The notes under the pieces were generated by a model. The model did not search any database. It saw nothing but the letters and a program-made list of their open reading frames with translations, and was not told where the DNA came from. Shown here one piece after another: positions 1 to 7,508 of a stretch of DNA of 15,754 nucleotides. Source of the stretch: Oligoflexia bacterium (GTDB lineage: Bacteria; Bdellovibrionota; UBA1018; CAIMNF01). The DNA is taken from NCBI GenBank assembly GCA_903858975.1, contig CAIOKW010000172.1:1-15754 (forward strand), written 5' to 3'. The translations under genes were made by a program, and so were the position numbers. How positions within the stretch are numbered: position 1 is the stretch's first letter; the number at the start of each line of letters is the position of its first letter.

Positions 1-488
1 AACAATTTGGAGGCGGCTTTCCTGTGTCAGCACTTTTGTCGCGTGATGAAATTGTGGCCTCTCAGCCGTGGGGAAATCCCTCCGGGTCTTCCTCCAGTTA
101 TGGTGGAAATCCATTAGCAGCAGCAGCGGCACTCAGTGCACTCACGATTATTGATGATGAAAACCTGACCCTGAACTCAGAACGCGTTGGTAAGCATTTT
201 TTGCTGGGTCTTCAGGAGCTCGAATCGCGTTATGAGGTGATCGGTCAGGTCCGAGGGTCTGGATTGTTCTTGGCTTTAGAGTTGGTGAAGGATCGAAAGA
301 CAAAGGAACCGCTATCAAAAGCGTCCTGCCATTGGTTTTTTGATGAATTTCTAAAGCGCGGTCTTCTGACCATGTCTTATTCAGCGTCTTTTAGAATTCA
401 GCCGGCAATGACCATTGATGAAGGAACGGTAGATCACGCACTTGACATTATGGATGAGGTCTTTAAGCGGTTTGAATCCTTGAACTGA
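1..488 (+). CDS. Class III (omega) PLP-dependent aminotransferase, C-terminal part (5' truncated by window)
   Basis: This is the C-terminal part of a fold-type I, class III aminotransferase of the acetylornithine/GABA/omega-amino-acid group. These enzymes move an amino group to a keto acid using pyridoxal phosphate in the cytoplasm. The reading frame is open to the left edge. The first complete codons read QFGGGFPVSAL, which matches the stretch just after the catalytic lysine (K-x-x-GGG-x-P). The split codon at the edge ends in AA, so it could be that Lys (AAA). Next come the phosphate-contact segment SSSSYGGNPLAAAAAL and the VRGSGLFLALEL motif of the small domain. The GTG at 24 is an internal valine, not the start. 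The stop is TGA at 486-488, and the last 26 nt overlap the convergent PAP2 gene. The substrate cannot be told from this part. Confidence 0.9.
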   Translation, partial: QFGGGFPVSALLSRDEIVASQPWGNPSGSSSSYGGNPLAAAAALSALTIIDDENLTLNSERVGKHFLLGLQELESRYEVIGQVRGSGLFLALELVKDRKTKEPLSKASCHWFFDEFLKRGLLTMSYSASFRIQPAMTIDEGTVDHALDIMDEVFKRFESLN

Positions 489-1395
489 AGAACCATCTGA
501 ATGATTCAAGTCCCGCTGCCACGATCAGTGCGTAGGCTGAGCCCCAGAGTATATCGAGAATATAGTGATGATTCAGATATACCGCAGAGAAACACATTGA
601 AAAATAGAAAATCAGCGAGAACGCCCTTAATGCTCCGTATCTGAAGGAATAATAGACCGCCTGCAGTGGATAGGCAACGTGAAGCGAGGGAACGGCCCCG
701 AATACATCCGTGGCCCTTCCGTACATTCCGGTGAAAAAGTGAGTCCCGAGGATTGAATCAAAGCGGAGGCATCCTGCAGCGGAAGCGTGTGCCGAGAGGT
801 TTGCGGGGCCTAGTCCATAGCTTGCGACATACCAGGGGGGAGCTGCTGCGAACCAATAATAAGTTGAATATCCGAGTAGGTTCACAAAGAAAAAAGCCCA
901 CATTGGGGAATGCTGCTGCGACTGAATCCACTCCCGGGTGCGAAGTTTTGTACCCGTCCGAGGGAGCCAGAAACAAAAATATGCTGAAACCAATACATAA
1001 ATGGCAATGAAGAGAAGGTAGAAAGATCCGGTGTAGAGGTCAAGAAACCAATGAGTATGTTTCTGCCACCACTCATTGGGAGTGAGTACATGACCAAGTG
1101 AATCCTTAATTCCGAAAAAAGTTTTATCAAATAGATACGGCTCTTTTACGTGAATTGGACCCCTTAGAAAATCAGCGTAGAAGCGCATGCTATCATACAC
1201 GACGAATACTAGGATGAGCGGAAGGATAAAGTGAAAAACCTCCCTGAATCGTTTTCCAGAATACCAGAGAGTGAGAATCACCGCTGTAATTAAGTAATGA
1301 TCTCCACGGAGCGAATGCAAACCCTGGAGAACAAACAAATAGATGGCTGCGAGGAGGAGTGGAATAAAGCGGGGCAAAATTGATTTGTACTTCAT
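463..1395 (-). CDS. PAP2/Aur1-like integral membrane phosphatase or inositolphosphotransferase
   Basis: This 310-residue polytopic membrane protein belongs to the PAP2 superfamily, on its Aur1/inositol-phosphorylceramide-synthase-like branch. Such enzymes hydrolyse or transfer phospho-headgroups on lipids at the membrane. The visible family motifs are APPWY (about 185-189), VPSLHVAYP with His239, and YLNHHYILD with His276/277 and Asp281. The last two form the catalytic His/Asp pair of the C2 and C3 motifs. About six hydrophobic segments surround them. The ATG lies inside the stop of the upstream exporter gene (ATGA, 1392-1395), so the two are probably translationally coupled and work on the same lipid; that link is inference. 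The 3' end overlaps the aminotransferase gene by 26 nt in convergent orientation. Phosphatase versus transferase activity cannot be decided from sequence. Confidence 0.82.
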   Translation of the reverse strand: MKYKSILPRFIPLLLAAIYLFVLQGLHSLRGDHYLITAVILTLWYSGKRFREVFHFILPLILVFVVYDSMRFYADFLRGPIHVKEPYLFDKTFFGIKDSLGHVLTPNEWWQKHTHWFLDLYTGSFYLLFIAIYVLVSAYFCFWLPRTGTKLRTREWIQSQQHSPMWAFFFVNLLGYSTYYWFAAAPPWYVASYGLGPANLSAHASAAGCLRFDSILGTHFFTGMYGRATDVFGAVPSLHVAYPLQAVYYSFRYGALRAFSLIFYFSMCFSAVYLNHHYILDILWGSAYALIVAAGLESFRWFFSSRIQTA

Positions 1396-3836
1396 GTCAG
1401 GACGTTTCTCTTCTTGCTCCTAATGTACCAAAGTAATGCCGGTAAAGATACCACTGCCGAAAAGACGCAGGTTAGCTCACCCATAATTGCGAGTCTCCCG
1501 AAGCTTACAAAGGCTTGATTGCTCGCGATCAATAACGACCCGTATCCAATGATGGTTGTCAAACTCGCTAGCATGACCGCACCGCCCGTTTCTTGTATGA
1601 CCTTTAGGATGTCTTTTGATTTCTGATGTCGGTAGCGCTGGAAAATATTGATTCCATAATCGACCCCAATTCCAAAGGTAATGGGGAGCGCGATGAAATT
1701 TAGAAAATTAATTTTGAGGTGAAAAATCAAGATATACCCTAGTAGCCAAAGAACACCCAAAAATAGGCTAAAGGAACATAGGCCAATGGTCAGCGCATCC
1801 CGAAAAAGGATCGCAATCAGTGCGAATACGGCAAACCATGCAAAGAGGATGGCTTTTGGCGCATCATGGAGTATGGATTCGAAAAGATCAGCAGTGACAG
1901 GAAGGGTTCCAGCGACGGCAACCCCTGGAGATACGCGATCCGTTGCTTCACGAATATTTCTAACAAAGTGGATCAGATTTTTAATTCGAGAAAGCTCAGG
2001 ATTTAAAGTCGGTTCAATCAGAACTAGATTTCCAACGGCTCCAGTCTTTTCACGAAACTTAGAGAGTATCATTTCGGGGAGCTCAGTGATGCTAAACGGG
2101 AGTCTCGCTTGGGGTGATAGGAGCTCTTGGGTCAGTTTTCGCTTTTCAGGGTCAAGCTGTGAGATGATCGGTTGGGTGAGCAGGGTTTGGATATTCTTTA
2201 ATGTTTTCACTTTTTGCAGTTGGTCTCTCGGGACAAAATCGTCAATGGTACGAATCGTTGAAATAAAACTGTTTTCACCCTCGCTTTCCCGAATTTTCTT
2301 CACCTCATTCGCGATTTGCTGAGCGGTGGCTCGGTTAGTGGGCAGAATAACTATGGGTGATAAGTAGTGATCAAAAACCTGATCTTGGTACTTTCCCCAG
2401 TAAATAGATCCTGAACGCATGCTTTTCACATTCCTGAGTTTCAGAAGGTCTGTTTCAATGATCTCATTATTGAACTGATGGAGACTCAAAAGCGAAACAA
2501 TGGTTAATCCAGAGGTGATGACAATGATAGGAAAGGAAAAGCGTTGCACTGCGGTTGCGATGAGCCGAGCGATACGGGCAGGTCTTGGTTTCAAAAAATG
2601 CCTGTGGAGTCTGAGGCGATCAAGGATGAGAAGAAGGGCTGGGAGCAGGGTATAAGAAGAGACCCAGCATAAAACCATGCCGATGAAGCCGATGATCCCA
2701 AACTGTCTAAAGCCCCTGAAACTCGTGAGCATCAAGGACCCATACGAGAGTGCAGCGGCTGCGGCGGCTACTGCGGTGGCAGCGCGGGTTTTTTCTATTG
2801 CGATCGCGACACTTCGGGCTACATTTTTTTGTTTTCGCCGTTCCTCGAGAAATCGAGCAATGAGGATGATGCCAAAATTAATTCCATTGCCGAGTACGAT
2901 ACTGCCCATAAAGGCGGAATTTGCATTGAGGTATCCAATGAGAAAATAGTTAATGCCGAAAGTACAGAGCGTTGCCACAAAGAGTCCAAGGATGAGTGCT
3001 ACAGTGGATGATATGGACCGAAAGTAGAGAATCATCGACAGAACGACGAGGATGGTGACGATGCAGGTGGAGAGTGTAAGATCCTCGACGAGAGCTTCAT
3101 GCTCCTCAATCATGTCTTGAGTCCCACCGGTAAAGTGGACCTCCAGATCTGTAGCATATTTTTTAGGATTCAAGTGCTCGATGACTCGGTCCACTTCTTG
3201 TCTCAGCTTTTTTGAGCCGCTAATTCCCCCGGCGCTCCCCGGAAGATTGACGAGAATCGCCCTGATCTTTTCATCTGGAGTGGCGTATAAGCCTTCTTTG
3301 AAGCGGGTGTACTCGCCAGCCCGATCAGAATATTTCTTTTGAAGTTGTTGAAAATCAAGTTCTGGTTCTTTGATTGATTTATTGAGTAGAAAAGTGAGTG
3401 GATTGTAGAGTTCCGTTTCATAAGCAATTTTATCGTGAATGAATTGGTTGAGTCTTTTCAAGTCTTCGGTCTCGATGAAGAGTGCGCTTCTTTTTTGGAA
3501 GAAACTGAGTTCCTGATCAATTCGATATTCAACGCCTGCGGCCACTTGTTTTGGAAGTTTTCTGAGCTCCGTCGCAAGGTCGATTACAAATTGTTTGCTC
3601 TTCTCGACGTGGGAAGAAAATACAAGAATCGTAAGGTTGTTGGTCGATTCTAAACGCCCTTTGATTTCACTCAAATCTTTGACGCTTCTTGCATTTCGAG
3701 GGAGGAGCTCTTCGATTTCGGTTCGGAGGTTTTCGTAGAGCTTGATAGAATAAACAGTTCCGAGGACTCCTAAAATAAGGCCCATGAGAACGATGGCAAG
3801 GGAATGTTTTAGTACGAACCGGCTCCATAAGCCCAT
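1392..3836 (-). CDS. RND superfamily (MMPL/HpnN-like) exporter
   Basis: This 814-residue protein has the duplicated RND architecture. There is an N-terminal TM helix (about 11-31), a large extracytoplasmic loop (about 32-250), a TM bundle (about 253-405), TM7 (about 433-452), a second loop (about 455-655) and a final TM bundle (about 660-805). The single-chain layout matches MMPL and hopanoid/lipid RND transporters rather than AcrB-type drug pumps (about 1050 residues), so proton-driven lipid export is the likely role. The second-half TM4-type motif GIGVDYG keeps the proton-relay Asp (Asp726). The equivalent first-half motif reads GNGINFG with Asn320. The start is the ATG at 3834-3836; I see no purine-rich Shine-Dalgarno upstream, and the frame closes 13 codons further up at a TGA. 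It is the first gene of the two-gene operon with the PAP2-like enzyme. Confidence 0.9.
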   Translation of the reverse strand: MGLWSRFVLKHSLAIVLMGLILGVLGTVYSIKLYENLRTEIEELLPRNARSVKDLSEIKGRLESTNNLTILVFSSHVEKSKQFVIDLATELRKLPKQVAAGVEYRIDQELSFFQKRSALFIETEDLKRLNQFIHDKIAYETELYNPLTFLLNKSIKEPELDFQQLQKKYSDRAGEYTRFKEGLYATPDEKIRAILVNLPGSAGGISGSKKLRQEVDRVIEHLNPKKYATDLEVHFTGGTQDMIEEHEALVEDLTLSTCIVTILVVLSMILYFRSISSTVALILGLFVATLCTFGINYFLIGYLNANSAFMGSIVLGNGINFGIILIARFLEERRKQKNVARSVAIAIEKTRAATAVAAAAAALSYGSLMLTSFRGFRQFGIIGFIGMVLCWVSSYTLLPALLLILDRLRLHRHFLKPRPARIARLIATAVQRFSFPIIVITSGLTIVSLLSLHQFNNEIIETDLLKLRNVKSMRSGSIYWGKYQDQVFDHYLSPIVILPTNRATAQQIANEVKKIRESEGENSFISTIRTIDDFVPRDQLQKVKTLKNIQTLLTQPIISQLDPEKRKLTQELLSPQARLPFSITELPEMILSKFREKTGAVGNLVLIEPTLNPELSRIKNLIHFVRNIREATDRVSPGVAVAGTLPVTADLFESILHDAPKAILFAWFAVFALIAILFRDALTIGLCSFSLFLGVLWLLGYILIFHLKINFLNFIALPITFGIGVDYGINIFQRYRHQKSKDILKVIQETGGAVMLASLTTIIGYGSLLIASNQAFVSFGRLAIMGELTCVFSAVVSLPALLWYIRSKKRNVLT

Positions 3837-3895
3837 TTCACAGGGGGAGGTATCAGCCTGTTTAGTCTTTCACAAGAGGAAAGCCTAAGCGCTAT

Positions 3896-3917
3896 GTGTC
3901 GTGCAGTTGCGCGACAC
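3896..3917. promoter_or_regulatory. 22-bp imperfect palindrome in a divergent intergenic region (operator candidate)
   Basis: GTGTCG and CGACAC form perfect 6-bp outer arms around a 10-bp centre, and 18 of the 22 positions are dyad-symmetric. The element lies in the 119-bp gap between the divergent starts of the RND exporter (-) and the barrel protein (+), where a shared regulator would bind. The symmetry is seen directly; the operator role is inference. Confidence 0.4.
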
Positions 3918-3955
3918 TCGGGTCGTTTGCGTTTTTCATTCCGATCGATTAAATT

Positions 3956-4906
3956 ATGGGACATATGAAATTTCTGAACTCGACTCTTTGCAGTGCGCTC
4001 GTACTCCTATTTTCACTCAACATGAGTATTCTATCGCAGACAGCCCATGCTTGCGCGTGCGGATGTGGGATTTTTGATGTGGGCACATCTGCGATGTTGC
4101 CGAGTGAGTCCGGTACGATGCTTTTTGCTGAATATGATTTTATGAATCAAAACCAAAATCGGCATGCGACAAGTGTTTCTAATGCAGCAAATAATCTAGA
4201 TAAAGTCATTAAGACCCAATATCTGACTCTCGGTGCCCAAACCATGTTTACTCGAAGCTTAGGGATTCAGATAGACCTACCCCTAGTAAAGCGCCATTTT
4301 GAAACCGTGGATCCTGATACCTCTACATTGGGGAGTTTTGATCATACTGCGTTGGGCGATATTCGCGTGAAGGGGATCTACACAGGATTTTCAGCGGACA
4401 TGTCAACGGGGGTGATGTTTGGGTTTAAATTACCAACAGGGAGTACTGATGCTCCCGGCTTCGATTATGATACTCAAATTGGGACGGGGAGCACGGATCT
4501 CCTTTTAGGCATTTATCATTTTAGCGCCCTTTCGGATGACAAACTGTGGAATTCAATTTTTCAGGTGAATTTGAATCAGCCCCTCTTGACCCAGCACGAT
4601 TATATTCCTGGAAATGAAGTTGACCTTGCCTATGGAGTATTTCATTCGGGATTGAAATGGTTTCCGGAGTTTGCGCTGGTGCCGATGCTTCAACTGAGAG
4701 CTGCTCTGAAGGCCTCTGACCACGGAAGTAATGGACACTCTGATGATACGGGATCGGAACGCCTCTTGATGGCTCCTGGGTTAGAAATTTCTTATCGTAA
4801 TTGGAGACTTTACTCAGATATTTCATTACCGCTCTATCAATTCATGAATGGAAATCAGTTAGTTTCAAATGGCTTATTCAAGCTGATTGTCTCCTACCTA
4901 TTTTAA
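3956..4906 (+). CDS. Secreted outer-membrane beta-barrel protein with CxCxC N-terminus
   Basis: Unnamed protein of 316 residues. It has a Sec signal peptide ending in TAHA, so cleavage would put a cluster CACGC at the very start of the mature chain, followed by GIFDVGTSAMLP. The rest alternates polar and hydrophobic residues as in amphipathic beta-strands. The chain ends in LIVSYLF, with the terminal Phe typical of substrates of the BAM assembly machinery. I infer an outer-membrane barrel of the porin-like 'transporter' type, with a cysteine motif that could bind metal or be a redox target. A second in-frame ATG at 3965 is an alternative start; it has GGGA just upstream, while 3956 has no ribosome site. 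The next gene, a thioredoxin-like protein, begins in this gene's stop codon (TAATG), which ties the cysteines to periplasmic redox chemistry. Confidence 0.72.
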   Translation: MGHMKFLNSTLCSALVLLFSLNMSILSQTAHACACGCGIFDVGTSAMLPSESGTMLFAEYDFMNQNQNRHATSVSNAANNLDKVIKTQYLTLGAQTMFTRSLGIQIDLPLVKRHFETVDPDTSTLGSFDHTALGDIRVKGIYTGFSADMSTGVMFGFKLPTGSTDAPGFDYDTQIGTGSTDLLLGIYHFSALSDDKLWNSIFQVNLNQPLLTQHDYIPGNEVDLAYGVFHSGLKWFPEFALVPMLQLRAALKASDHGSNGHSDDTGSERLLMAPGLEISYRNWRLYSDISLPLYQFMNGNQLVSNGLFKLIVSYLF

Positions 4907-6282
4907 TGAATTTCCTAAGATCAATCTGTATGAGGTCGGTGTTCGTGAGTTGCTTGTGCCTTGCCGGAGGTATGTTCGATGCGAATGCATCGGTGGTCCA
5001 TATTGGAGCCACTCCACACCTCAAAGTCAAAGATCTGAAAGGGAATGAGTTTGATTTAGATCAACAGCGCGGTAGAATTGTTCTCGTTCATTTTTTTGCG
5101 ACCTGGTGTCCTGGTTGTGAATTAGAGCTTCCCGTTTTGGAGGCATTTTCGGCGAAGCATGCTACTGAAGGGGTTCAAGTGGTGATGTTGACCCCGGAAC
5201 ACGCACGGAGTTTAGGCGCAATTAGGAAGATGTTGGGTTCGCGGGACCTTCGAACTGCACGGATAGATGAAGCCTCTGTGAATGATTTCGGAATCCCTGG
5301 AACACTCCCATCTACTTTTTTACTCAATAAGAATGGCGAAGTACGCTTTAGCTTTTCTCCGGATTCAAAGGTGCTTACGCGCGATGAGCTAGAAAATGCT
5401 TACGAAAGCCTCATGACCCAAAATGCCGATGCTGGAGTGAGTTTTGATCCAAAGTGGGTAAAAGTGACGGGTCAATGTAAGACACAGAAATCTCCGGGGA
5501 GTGTTCTGTTTTTAAAACAGTGGCATTTATCGCCCAAAGCCAACACTCGAGATCAAGTAACAAAACTTCCCCAGGATCAAAATCAGGATTCGATTTTTAC
5601 CCAGGTTTCAGAGTGGGTGAAGAATAAGGAAGTGGATACGATCCTGGTGGAAGGTTGTACTTGGCCCACGGAAGTTAAAGAAGGGTTTACGACTGTTTTT
5701 AATGGATGGTCGCTGCGTGACCTCATTAAACTAAAGGGCACCCCCGCACTCAAAGCTTCGCAAACCCATGTGGGATTGAAATTGAAAGCCCAGTTTGGGG
5801 ATGCGATCAAAGTGCTCTGCTCGGATGATAGTGAGAAAATTAATCAACAGCAGCTGGCCCTTTCTGATGCGCGAGCTGATTTGGGGTATTGGAATCGTTT
5901 GAAGGATTCTGTAGACCATGATGATTTAAGAAAGTCTTATCTTGAGAGTGCAAATGAAGCATTTCATTTGCAAAAAGATACTAATTACCTTGAAACGATG
6001 AGTGTGATTAAGGGATCTTTGATCACGGATTTAAAAAAGGTAGATGAATTGCTCGATGTTCGCTCTGATCTGCTTGCAAAGCACGTGCTTGAAATTGCAG
6101 CCAAATCTAAACTTCCTCCAGTACTCATCTGGGGAGGGCTGCATGCGGATAGAACCCGGGAACAGCTGGAGAAGGGGCGCATGAATTGTTCCATCGTAAC
6201 CCCTCTTGGATACGAGGATACAGAAGAGAAAACCATCAAATCCTTTGGCATAGCACTTCCAGCTCACCAAGAGCGTAAGTAG
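4906..6282 (+). CDS. Secreted TlpA/ResA-like thioredoxin fused to a TraB/Tiki-like C-terminal domain
   Basis: Predicted 458-residue periplasmic protein. Residues 1-28 form a signal peptide ending in ANA. Residues 30-170 are a TlpA/ResA-type thioredoxin domain with FFATWCPGCELELP (Cys68 and Cys71) and the cis-proline loop GTLPSTF (Pro135); this family reduces disulfides in the periplasm. Residues 185-455 form a second domain that TlpA proteins (usually 150-200 residues) lack. It starts with LFLKQWHL (His207), then ILVEG (Glu249), and ends with LIWGGLHADRTREQL (His413). That order of a strand with His, a strand with Glu and a late G-x-H strand resembles the TraB/Tiki/ChaN/EreA group; this is a tentative assignment. 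I chose the ATG in the preceding stop codon (TAATG). The frame is open further upstream only inside the barrel gene. ATG 4930 is an alternative. The last 19 nt overlap the convergent DoxX gene. Confidence 0.82.
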   Translation: MNFLRSICMRSVFVSCLCLAGGMFDANASVVHIGATPHLKVKDLKGNEFDLDQQRGRIVLVHFFATWCPGCELELPVLEAFSAKHATEGVQVVMLTPEHARSLGAIRKMLGSRDLRTARIDEASVNDFGIPGTLPSTFLLNKNGEVRFSFSPDSKVLTRDELENAYESLMTQNADAGVSFDPKWVKVTGQCKTQKSPGSVLFLKQWHLSPKANTRDQVTKLPQDQNQDSIFTQVSEWVKNKEVDTILVEGCTWPTEVKEGFTTVFNGWSLRDLIKLKGTPALKASQTHVGLKLKAQFGDAIKVLCSDDSEKINQQQLALSDARADLGYWNRLKDSVDHDDLRKSYLESANEAFHLQKDTNYLETMSVIKGSLITDLKKVDELLDVRSDLLAKHVLEIAAKSKLPPVLIWGGLHADRTREQLEKGRMNCSIVTPLGYEDTEEKTIKSFGIALPAHQERK

Positions 6283-6602
6283 AGTACTGCAATCGCAAGG
6301 TTGATCGCAAAAAGGCCGATAGCCGGTAAGCATAGCGATAGCCGATCCCGTATTCTGATTCTCGCGAGGATTCCTAGAAACATGAGTAAAGTAAGTCCGA
6401 TTGAAGCTAGCGCTGCTATCACTGGATATTTTAATCCGACAATGAGCCCGAGGCCACCGAGAAGCTCTAGAGCACCGGTCAGGATGCGGAAAGCTTTCAA
6501 GCCAAAGCGGATAAATTCCTTTTCCATTTCCTTCGAAAAGAGGCAGTGAAATCCATAAGCGATGAAGGAGAGAGATGAAAGGGCAATGAGAATTTCACGC
6601 AT
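6264..6602 (-). CDS. DoxX-like four-helix membrane protein (second of a tandem pair)
   Basis: This 112-residue inner-membrane protein has four hydrophobic helices. The segment ILTGALELLGGLGLIVG (about 40-56) is the characteristic second-helix pattern of DoxX/DoxD-like proteins. Members are linked to thiosulfate oxidation, thiol redox stress or quinone-associated complexes, but no activity can be assigned to this one. Its ATG lies within the last 8 nt of the upstream DoxX-like gene (ATGCGTGA, 6595-6602). There is no separate ribosome site, so it is probably translationally coupled. The 3' end overlaps the TlpA-like gene by 19 nt in convergent orientation. Confidence 0.75.
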   Translation of the reverse strand: MREILIALSSLSFIAYGFHCLFSKEMEKEFIRFGLKAFRILTGALELLGGLGLIVGLKYPVIAALASIGLTLLMFLGILARIRIRDRLSLCLPAIGLFAINLAIAVLYLRSW

Positions 6603-6930
6603 GGATTACAGCGACACAGACGCTGAGAACCAGAAGGAAAAATGAGGGAACGAATTTTATCAGGGGGTTTTTGACTCTCAAGTGCGTCCATTGAGCACAA
6701 ACCATAAGAAGGGCCATCATCACTGCGGGAATAAACACGAGGCCCGGGTACCAAATTCCTGTAATTAAAAGGGTAGCGAGTGAAATTTTGGTCGCTCCGA
6801 CCGCGCTTCTGATGAGGTTAGATAATTTGAATTTTTCAAACTCAAGGACAATGTTGTCGAAGCGGAACACCCAAACAATGATGATAGAAACAGCGATCAC
6901 GATCTGGGCGGCAATGGAAAATGTGGACAT
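6595..6930 (-). CDS. DoxX-like membrane protein (first of a tandem pair)
   Basis: This 111-residue membrane protein has four predicted helices. The middle (AVGATKISLATLLITGIW, about 43-60) and the later run of about 20 small hydrophobic residues before HLRVKNP match the small DoxX-like family. The start at 6928-6930 follows AGAGGT about 6 nt upstream, a good ribosome site. It leads a two-gene operon with the next DoxX-like gene, overlapping it by 8 nt. The two products are clearly different in sequence, so they are not a recent duplication and may form a hetero-oligomer (inference). Confidence 0.72.
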   Translation of the reverse strand: MSTFSIAAQIVIAVSIIIVWVFRFDNIVLEFEKFKLSNLIRSAVGATKISLATLLITGIWYPGLVFIPAVMMALLMVCAQWTHLRVKNPLIKFVPSFFLLVLSVCVAVIHA

Positions 6931-6968
6931 GAAATACCTCTGATAAAATTACATAGGGGACACTTACG

Positions 6969-6992
6969 ATAGTTTATGATATTGTGAACTAT
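6969..6992. promoter_or_regulatory. 24-bp palindrome overlapping the DoxX promoter (operator candidate)
   Basis: ATAGTT and AACTAT are perfect 6-bp arms 12 bp apart, and 18 of 24 positions are symmetric. The element covers the spacer and -10 of the predicted DoxX-operon promoter and sits between two divergent genes, so a bound dimeric repressor could block transcription. The arm spacing fits a winged-helix dimer (MarR/HxlR type), but no such regulator gene is in the window. Confidence 0.42.
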
Positions 6993-6999
6993 AGTGCAA
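6971..6999 (-). promoter_or_regulatory. Predicted sigma70-type promoter of the DoxX-like operon
   Basis: On the minus strand TTGCAC (-35, 6994-6999), a 17-bp spacer and TAAACT (-10, 6971-6976) precede the first DoxX-like ATG, leaving roughly 35 nt of leader with an AGAGGT ribosome site. The matches are only partial (about 3/6 and 4/6). Confidence 0.35.
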
Positions 7000-7034
7000 G
7001 GCTTATTTAAAATCCCTTTTAGGACCAATCCCTT

Positions 7035-7454
7035 ATGAAAAAAGAGAATCTACCAGAAAAGATGTGTGCGGTTTGCAGTCGACCCTTTCAGTGGCGAAAA
7101 AAATGGGAAAAGGTATGGGAAGAAGTAAAATACTGCAGTGAGCGTTGTCGGGGCGAAAGGAATCGAGTCAAGCTTACCCCGAAGACGATTGAGGGCGACG
7201 ATCTGGAGCGTATGATTCGGATGGCATGGGAGGATCGAACTCCCTTTGATGCAATTTTAGCTCAGTTTGGTCTGAGTGAAGTTGAAACCATCTCGGTGAT
7301 GAAGCGTTCACTTCCTTTGAAGCGGTTTGAGGCTTGGCGAGACCGAGTTCATGGACATGGAACACTAAAGGATCGGGAGTCCCGTGGATTCAAATTGGGA
7401 GTTTTTAAATCGAAAATGCAGCGCTTAGACGGAACCATCAAAAGAGGTAAATAG
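7035..7454 (+). CDS. DUF2256-DUF2805 (TIGR03643-type) fusion protein
   Basis: This 139-residue soluble protein is made of two small families of unknown function. Residues 10-40 are a DUF2256 zinc-finger-like module: CAVC (Cys11, Cys14), the signature RPFQWRKKWEKVWEEVKYC, and CSERC (Cys34, Cys38), which give four metal ligands. Residues 55-115 are a DUF2805/TIGR03643-like module with MIRMAWEDRTPF, a helix-turn-helix-like stretch (about 70-93), and FEAWRDRVHGH. In other genomes these two often occur beside photolyase/cryptochrome genes; no such gene lies in this window. The C-terminus (115-139) is basic, which would suit nucleic-acid contact (inference). AGGA lies about 10 nt before the ATG. 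The next gene begins 54 nt downstream. Confidence 0.85.
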   Translation: MKKENLPEKMCAVCSRPFQWRKKWEKVWEEVKYCSERCRGERNRVKLTPKTIEGDDLERMIRMAWEDRTPFDAILAQFGLSEVETISVMKRSLPLKRFEAWRDRVHGHGTLKDRESRGFKLGVFKSKMQRLDGTIKRGK

Positions 7455-7508
7455 TCAAAAACCGGGTAAAAAATTAAAGTTTTAGTCCTGAACAACCGAG
7501 GAGGTTAG

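Noticed and set aside
753..1130. Several 70-85-codon open frames on both strands inside the PAP2-like gene
   Set aside because: They lie wholly within a gene with clear catalytic motifs, have no ribosome sites, and translate to compositionally odd proteins.
1786..2322. 178-codon open frame opposite the RND exporter
   Set aside because: It is antisense to a well-supported exporter. Its Ser/Arg-rich translation and lack of a ribosome site mark it as a shadow frame.
2750..2775. GC-rich GCNGCN run suggesting a triplet repeat
   Set aside because: It encodes the alanine-rich TM helix of the RND exporter and varies in codon choice, so it is not a tandem repeat.
3927..3955. Promoter-like TTGCGT-N17-TAAATT immediately before the barrel gene ATG
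   Set aside because: The -10-like hexamer abuts the ATG, so it would need a nearly leaderless transcript starting around the second ATG. The matches are partial, so I did not call it.
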